A stretch of DNA of 64,000 nt from Bacillus pseudomycoides (lineage in GTDB: Bacteria > Bacillota > Bacilli > Bacillales > Bacillaceae_G): positions 22,473 through 86,472 of the forward strand of contig NZ_NUQE01000041.1 in the NCBI RefSeq assembly GCF_002582035.1, given 5' to 3'. The notes under the pieces are model-generated. The model saw only the letters and a program-made list of their open reading frames with translations, ran no database searches and had not been told where the DNA came from. The position numbers and the translations under genes are program-made. Positions 60,614 to 64,000 of the stretch are shown one piece after another (positions within the stretch are counted from its first letter, which is position 1; every line of letters begins with the position of its first letter).

Positions 60614-61730
60614 CCATGTTTTCTTTTTTTTGCAATTGAACACGATCTAAGCGTGGATTTGGACGATATTTACGTCCTGCTTTCGCTTCCGGTTTTCCGT
60701 TCAATTCTACGTTATCACCTGTAAAGCCAATATTCATTTTTAATAAGCTGCTGCCAACGCCATAAATATCAACAGGAACATTTTGTGCTTCAAACTCACG
60801 AATTCGTTTTTCATCAAATCCGCCGCTCACTACGATATTCACATGTTGGAACCCTTCATCATCTAATGCTTTGCGAAGTGCAAAGATAAGAGAAGGATTC
60901 ACACCGCGCGGATCAAATGTACCAAGGACTTCTGGATGACGAATGAAGTGTTGATCAATCATCGTACGAGATGTATCTACACGTACTCCTTTTAGCTCTG
61001 TTCCAAATTCACGTGCTACGCGAAGCGCATCTGTAATCACATCGTTATTGTAATCAATGAGTACAACTAACTCATCTTCTGGAAACTTTTTATAGTATGC
61101 TTTTGCTGCTTCTACAACATCACCGTTAAACATTTGAATTAAAGCGTGAGGCATTGTTCCCATGCCGCTTTTACCCCACCATTCGTTCATCGCATGCGTT
61201 GCTTGCGCGCTCATACCACCGATATAAGCCGCATAACCATCACCAGCTTGTTGCGTATAATGATCATCACGGTCACCCATGAAAATAACAGGTTTCTCTT
61301 TCTCACCGCTGCGTGCGGCTTGTACAACATTATACACATTTGTCGCAACAGAAGTGCGGCGGCCTAAAATGCCATCAATTACACCCTCTAAATAGCCGAA
61401 ATACTCATACGGTCCGCGAATCGTTAATACTGTTTCAAACGGATTAACTTTATCCCCATCTTTTAAAGAATGAATCTCAAGCTCTTCAGGATGCTCTGCA
61501 AATGTTTGTAATAAAGCAAGTACTTCATCTGCTCCACATAATACAGCATGTTCCTTTTGGAAAAATTGCATTGTTACAACGCTTCCTGGTCGAAATTCTT
61601 TAATTATATCACGAGTTTTTAAGAAATAAACCGCAGAAAACCATCCTTCGCCGACGCGCTCATCAAACTTAAACGTCTTATTTGTCAGTCGATTTATTTC
61701 ACCTTGTAATTTTAGTTCAATTTCTTTCAT
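60609..61730 (-). CDS. Nicotinate phosphoribosyltransferase
   Basis: The first enzyme of the Preiss-Handler NAD salvage pathway, joining nicotinate and PRPP. The 373 residues belong to the NAPRTase/quinolinate-phosphoribosyltransferase superfamily: VFGER-like RVGEGWFSAVYFLKT at the N-terminus, FMGDRDDHYTQQ, GTMPHALIQMF (with the active-site His) near residue 195 and the phosphate-binding GVGSSLLKMN near residue 330. It is somewhat shorter than the 490-residue Bacillus PncB and lies between murC and sftA. Confidence 0.88.
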   Translation of the reverse strand: MKEIELKLQGEINRLTNKTFKFDERVGEGWFSAVYFLKTRDIIKEFRPGSVVTMQFFQKEHAVLCGADEVLALLQTFAEHPEELEIHSLKDGDKVNPFETVLTIRGPYEYFGYLEGVIDGILGRRTSVATNVYNVVQAARSGEKEKPVIFMGDRDDHYTQQAGDGYAAYIGGMSAQATHAMNEWWGKSGMGTMPHALIQMFNGDVVEAAKAYYKKFPEDELVVLIDYNNDVITDALRVAREFGTELKGVRVDTSRTMIDQHFIRHPEVLGTFDPRGVNPSLIFALRKALDDEGFQHVNIVVSGGFDEKRIREFEAQNVPVDIYGVGSSLLKMNIGFTGDNVELNGKPEAKAGRKYRPNPRLDRVQLQKKENME

Positions 61731-61791
61731 GTCGCTATACTCCCTACTTTACTATCCAGCGTTTTCTCTTAGTATACAGCAAAACCTTTTC

Positions 61792-64000
61792 TTATACATG
61801 TATATCCTGCATCGCAGCAAATTCATCTTCTGTAATGAGGACGTCTCTTGGTTTTGTTCCGCGTGCTTCTGAAATAATCCCTTGCGCTTCCATATCTTCA
61901 ATAAGACGAGCTGCACGGTTATATCCAATGCGGAATCTTCTCTGCACAGAAGACGTGGATGCTCCCCCTTGTTCTACCACAAATTGACATGCCTCAAAAA
62001 ACAACTCATCTTCAGATTCTTGTTGTTCTGTTTTTGCCAACAAGTCTTCTTGATGGAATAAATAATTTGGCTTCATTTGACGTTTCGCATGCGCAACAGA
62101 CTTTTCAATTTCTTCATCTGAAACGTATACCCCTTGCACACGAACCGGTTTTGATGTTCCATTATCTAAAAATAGCATATCACCACGGCCAAGTAACTTC
62201 TCAGCTCCGCCAATATCAATAATTGTACGTGAGTCTACTTGCGATGACACTGTAAAAGCAATTCGCGTTGGAATGTTCGATTTAATCAACCCTGTAATAA
62301 CATCTACAGATGGACGCTGCGTCGCTACTAATAAATGAATTCCGCACGCCCTTGCTTTTTGGGCAATCCGGCAAATCGCTTCTTCTACATCACCCGGTGC
62401 AACCATCATTAAATCAGCCAGCTCATCAATAACAATCACGATATACGGCAACGTCTCGCCTGGAATTTCTTGTTCGTTCATAATTGTATTGTAACGCGTT
62501 AAATCACGCGCACCTGCATGCGCAAACAATTCATAACGACGATCCATTTCTTCTACCGCCCACTTTAAGGCTGCCGTCGCCGCTTTTACATCTGTAATAA
62601 CCGGCGCAACAAGGTGCGGTACAGAATTATACGGCGCAAGTTCAACCATCTTCGGATCAATTAGCATCAGCTTTACTTCGTGCGGTTTCGCCTTATATAA
62701 AATACTTGTTAAAATTGCATTAATACATACGCTTTTTCCTGATCCCGTTGCCCCGGCAATTAAACCATGCGGCATTTTTCGAATATCCGTCACAATCGGT
62801 GTTCCGGAAATATCAAGACCAAGTGCGACTGTAAGCGGCGATTCACTTTTCGTAAATACTGGGCTTCGTAAAATTTCCCGCAGAAATACAGCTTTGCTCT
62901 CTTTATTCGGGACTTCAATTCCGACTGCATTTTTCCCTGGAATTGGCGCCTCAATTCGAATATCACGAGCAGCTAAATTTAATTTAATATCGTCACTTAA
63001 ATTCGTAATTTTATTTACTTTCACACCAGGTTCTGGCTGCACTTCAAAACGAGTTACAGCTGGCCCTTGCGTCACATTCACCACTTTCGCACCAACATGG
63101 AAATTATGGAACGTTGTATTTAACAGCTCTTTTTGTTCCTCTAACCACTGAGCATCATTTGTCGCCAGATGACTTGGGATATTTAAAAGTGTTAATGGTG
63201 GAAACTCATACGTTGGCGGTGACTGTAAAACGTTACGAATATCTTGTTCTGTTTCTACGACAACTCGGTGCGTCATCTCTTCTTGCACTGGTTGTTTCAC
63301 TGCTGGCGGTTCCATATTTTGTTTTTGCTCAGTCACATTGTGTGAAGGAGCCGGTTGTGACGGCATTGCTACATGACGCTTTTCTTCTAACATCCGTTTA
63401 TCTTGCTTCAACATCACTACATTGAACGGAACGAAACGTTTCTTCTCACGTTTTTGTTCTTGCGTTGAATCTACTTTGTGCTGCTCTGTGTTTACTTTAT
63501 TCTGCTCAGCAATTGCATTTTGTTTTTCCTCTGTTTCTTCTATTAATACATTTGCAAAAGCTTGTACAGCTTGCTGTGTTTGTTCATCAGATTTAATAGA
63601 TTCTTCACTTTGTTCTTGAACGAAACTTTCAGTTCCTAATGCTTCAGCTTCCTTAGCTTCAAGCACTTCTTCTTGTATATTGGACTCTTCCATTTCTGAA
63701 GATTCTTCCACTACTTCTGTTTCTTCTTGTACATCCGATTCTTCCATCTCTGAAGATACTTCCACTACTTCTGTTTCCTGAGACGCTTCTGCATCTTCTG
63801 TTTCTTCTTGTACATCCAATTCTTCTGTTTCTTCTTGCACATTCGATTCTTCCGTCTCTGAAGATAGCTCGATTTCTTCTATTTCCTGAGACACTTCTGC
63901 TTCTTCTGTTTCTTCTTGTATATTCAATTCTTCCATCTCTGAAGATTCTTCCACTACTTCTGTTTCTTGAGACGCTTCTGTTTCTTCTTGTACATTCAAT
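61792..64000 (-). CDS. sftA: FtsK/SpoIIIE-type DNA translocase SftA (runs off right edge)
   Basis: At least 736 residues of a soluble septum-associated DNA pump that clears chromosomes at division. The N-terminal part in view is a Glu-rich, repeat-containing linker (about the first 130 residues), then a beta/alpha region and the motor domain with Walker A GATGSGKSVCIN and Walker B VIVIDELADLMMV. The C-terminal gamma domain (QRRFRIGYNRAARLIEDMEA) reads KOPS-like DNA. No membrane helices are seen in this portion, in line with SftA rather than SpoIIIE. The start lies beyond position 64000. Confidence 0.92.
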   Translation of the reverse strand, partial: LNVQEETEASQETEVVEESSEMEELNIQEETEEAEVSQEIEEIELSSETEESNVQEETEELDVQEETEDAEASQETEVVEVSSEMEESDVQEETEVVEESSEMEESNIQEEVLEAKEAEALGTESFVQEQSEESIKSDEQTQQAVQAFANVLIEETEEKQNAIAEQNKVNTEQHKVDSTQEQKREKKRFVPFNVVMLKQDKRMLEEKRHVAMPSQPAPSHNVTEQKQNMEPPAVKQPVQEEMTHRVVVETEQDIRNVLQSPPTYEFPPLTLLNIPSHLATNDAQWLEEQKELLNTTFHNFHVGAKVVNVTQGPAVTRFEVQPEPGVKVNKITNLSDDIKLNLAARDIRIEAPIPGKNAVGIEVPNKESKAVFLREILRSPVFTKSESPLTVALGLDISGTPIVTDIRKMPHGLIAGATGSGKSVCINAILTSILYKAKPHEVKLMLIDPKMVELAPYNSVPHLVAPVITDVKAATAALKWAVEEMDRRYELFAHAGARDLTRYNTIMNEQEIPGETLPYIVIVIDELADLMMVAPGDVEEAICRIAQKARACGIHLLVATQRPSVDVITGLIKSNIPTRIAFTVSSQVDSRTIIDIGGAEKLLGRGDMLFLDNGTSKPVRVQGVYVSDEEIEKSVAHAKRQMKPNYLFHQEDLLAKTEQQESEDELFFEACQFVVEQGGASTSSVQRRFRIGYNRAARLIEDMEAQGIISEARGTKPRDVLITEDEFAAMQDIHV
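63660..64000 (-). repeat. sftA: Glu-rich tandem repeats in sftA
   Basis: Imperfect units built on NVQEETE and SSEMEES recur at least five times (for example VQEETEASQETEVVEESSEM). The DNA is correspondingly low in complexity (TTCTTCTTGTACATCC). Unit order varies, suggesting repeat expansion. Confidence 0.8.

Overview
The window looks like a chromosomal segment of a Bacillus cereus group organism. It has low GC, Gram-positive ribosome-binding sites, sporulation genes (an alpha/beta SASP, a GerW-type protein, a Spo0E-like phosphatase, RefZ), and many copies of a roughly 150 bp hairpin repeat resembling the bcr1 repeats of that group. From memory, most of the backbone follows the Bacillus subtilis order tpx-ytxK-ackA, thiI/cysteine desulfurase-ezrA-refZ-fRMsr, rpsD-(tyrS)-acsA-acuABC, ccpA-aroA-ytxJ-ytxG and murC-sftA. 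No rRNA, tRNA, CRISPR array, prophage or intact insertion sequence was seen.

Layout. 0-6 kb: start of alanine dehydrogenase, an SDR protein lacking its catalytic Tyr, a universal stress protein, a metzincin-like metallopeptidase, and argGH behind two ARG boxes. 6-8 kb: repeats, a Spo0E-like gene, then a roughly 430-base leader with three or four tiny ORFs and mutually exclusive hairpins in front of a YitT-family membrane protein. 8-20.6 kb: ecsC, ackA, ytxK, tpx, gerW, DUF2953, NAD kinase, amidohydrolase, acyl-CoA ligase, SASP, thiI and its cysteine desulfurase. 21-26.6 kb: ezrA, refZ, free-Met-R-sulfoxide reductase, methionine gamma-lyase with a cre site, rpsD with its leader. 26.6-33 kb: a small protein, a shortened MscS-like gene with a 41 bp duplication, a tyrosine T-box with no tyrS behind it, a LysE exporter, acsA and divergent acuABC. 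33-41.7 kb: hydrolase, DUF3995 protein, C39 peptidase, mscL, ccpA, aroA (DAHP synthase/chorismate mutase), ytxJ, ytxG, M29 aminopeptidase.

41.7-58.7 kb is an accessory block between ytxG/aminopeptidase and murC. Its core is a complete trans-4-hydroxy-L-proline catabolic system: permease, 2-epimerase, a flavin/iron-sulfur D-hydroxyproline dehydrogenase split between two divergent units, a DapA-family deaminase, and an aldehyde dehydrogenase yielding 2-oxoglutarate. A CBS-PAS-sigma-54 activator sits in the middle, and each unit has a near-perfect -24/-12 promoter. Related ~60 bp terminator/promoter modules lie as direct repeats on both sides (43.24 kb and 57.98 kb). The block also carries a Fur-controlled PepSY membrane protein, a phosphatase and several small membrane proteins. 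59-64 kb: murC, nicotinate phosphoribosyltransferase and the sftA DNA translocase, which runs off the right end.

The most interesting items are the multi-uORF leader of the YitT gene, the orphan tyrosine T-box, the orientation-biased placement of bcr1-like repeats at stop codons ahead of terminators, the hydroxyproline block with its direct repeats and divergent sigma-54 promoters, and a proline-racemase paralogue without either catalytic cysteine.
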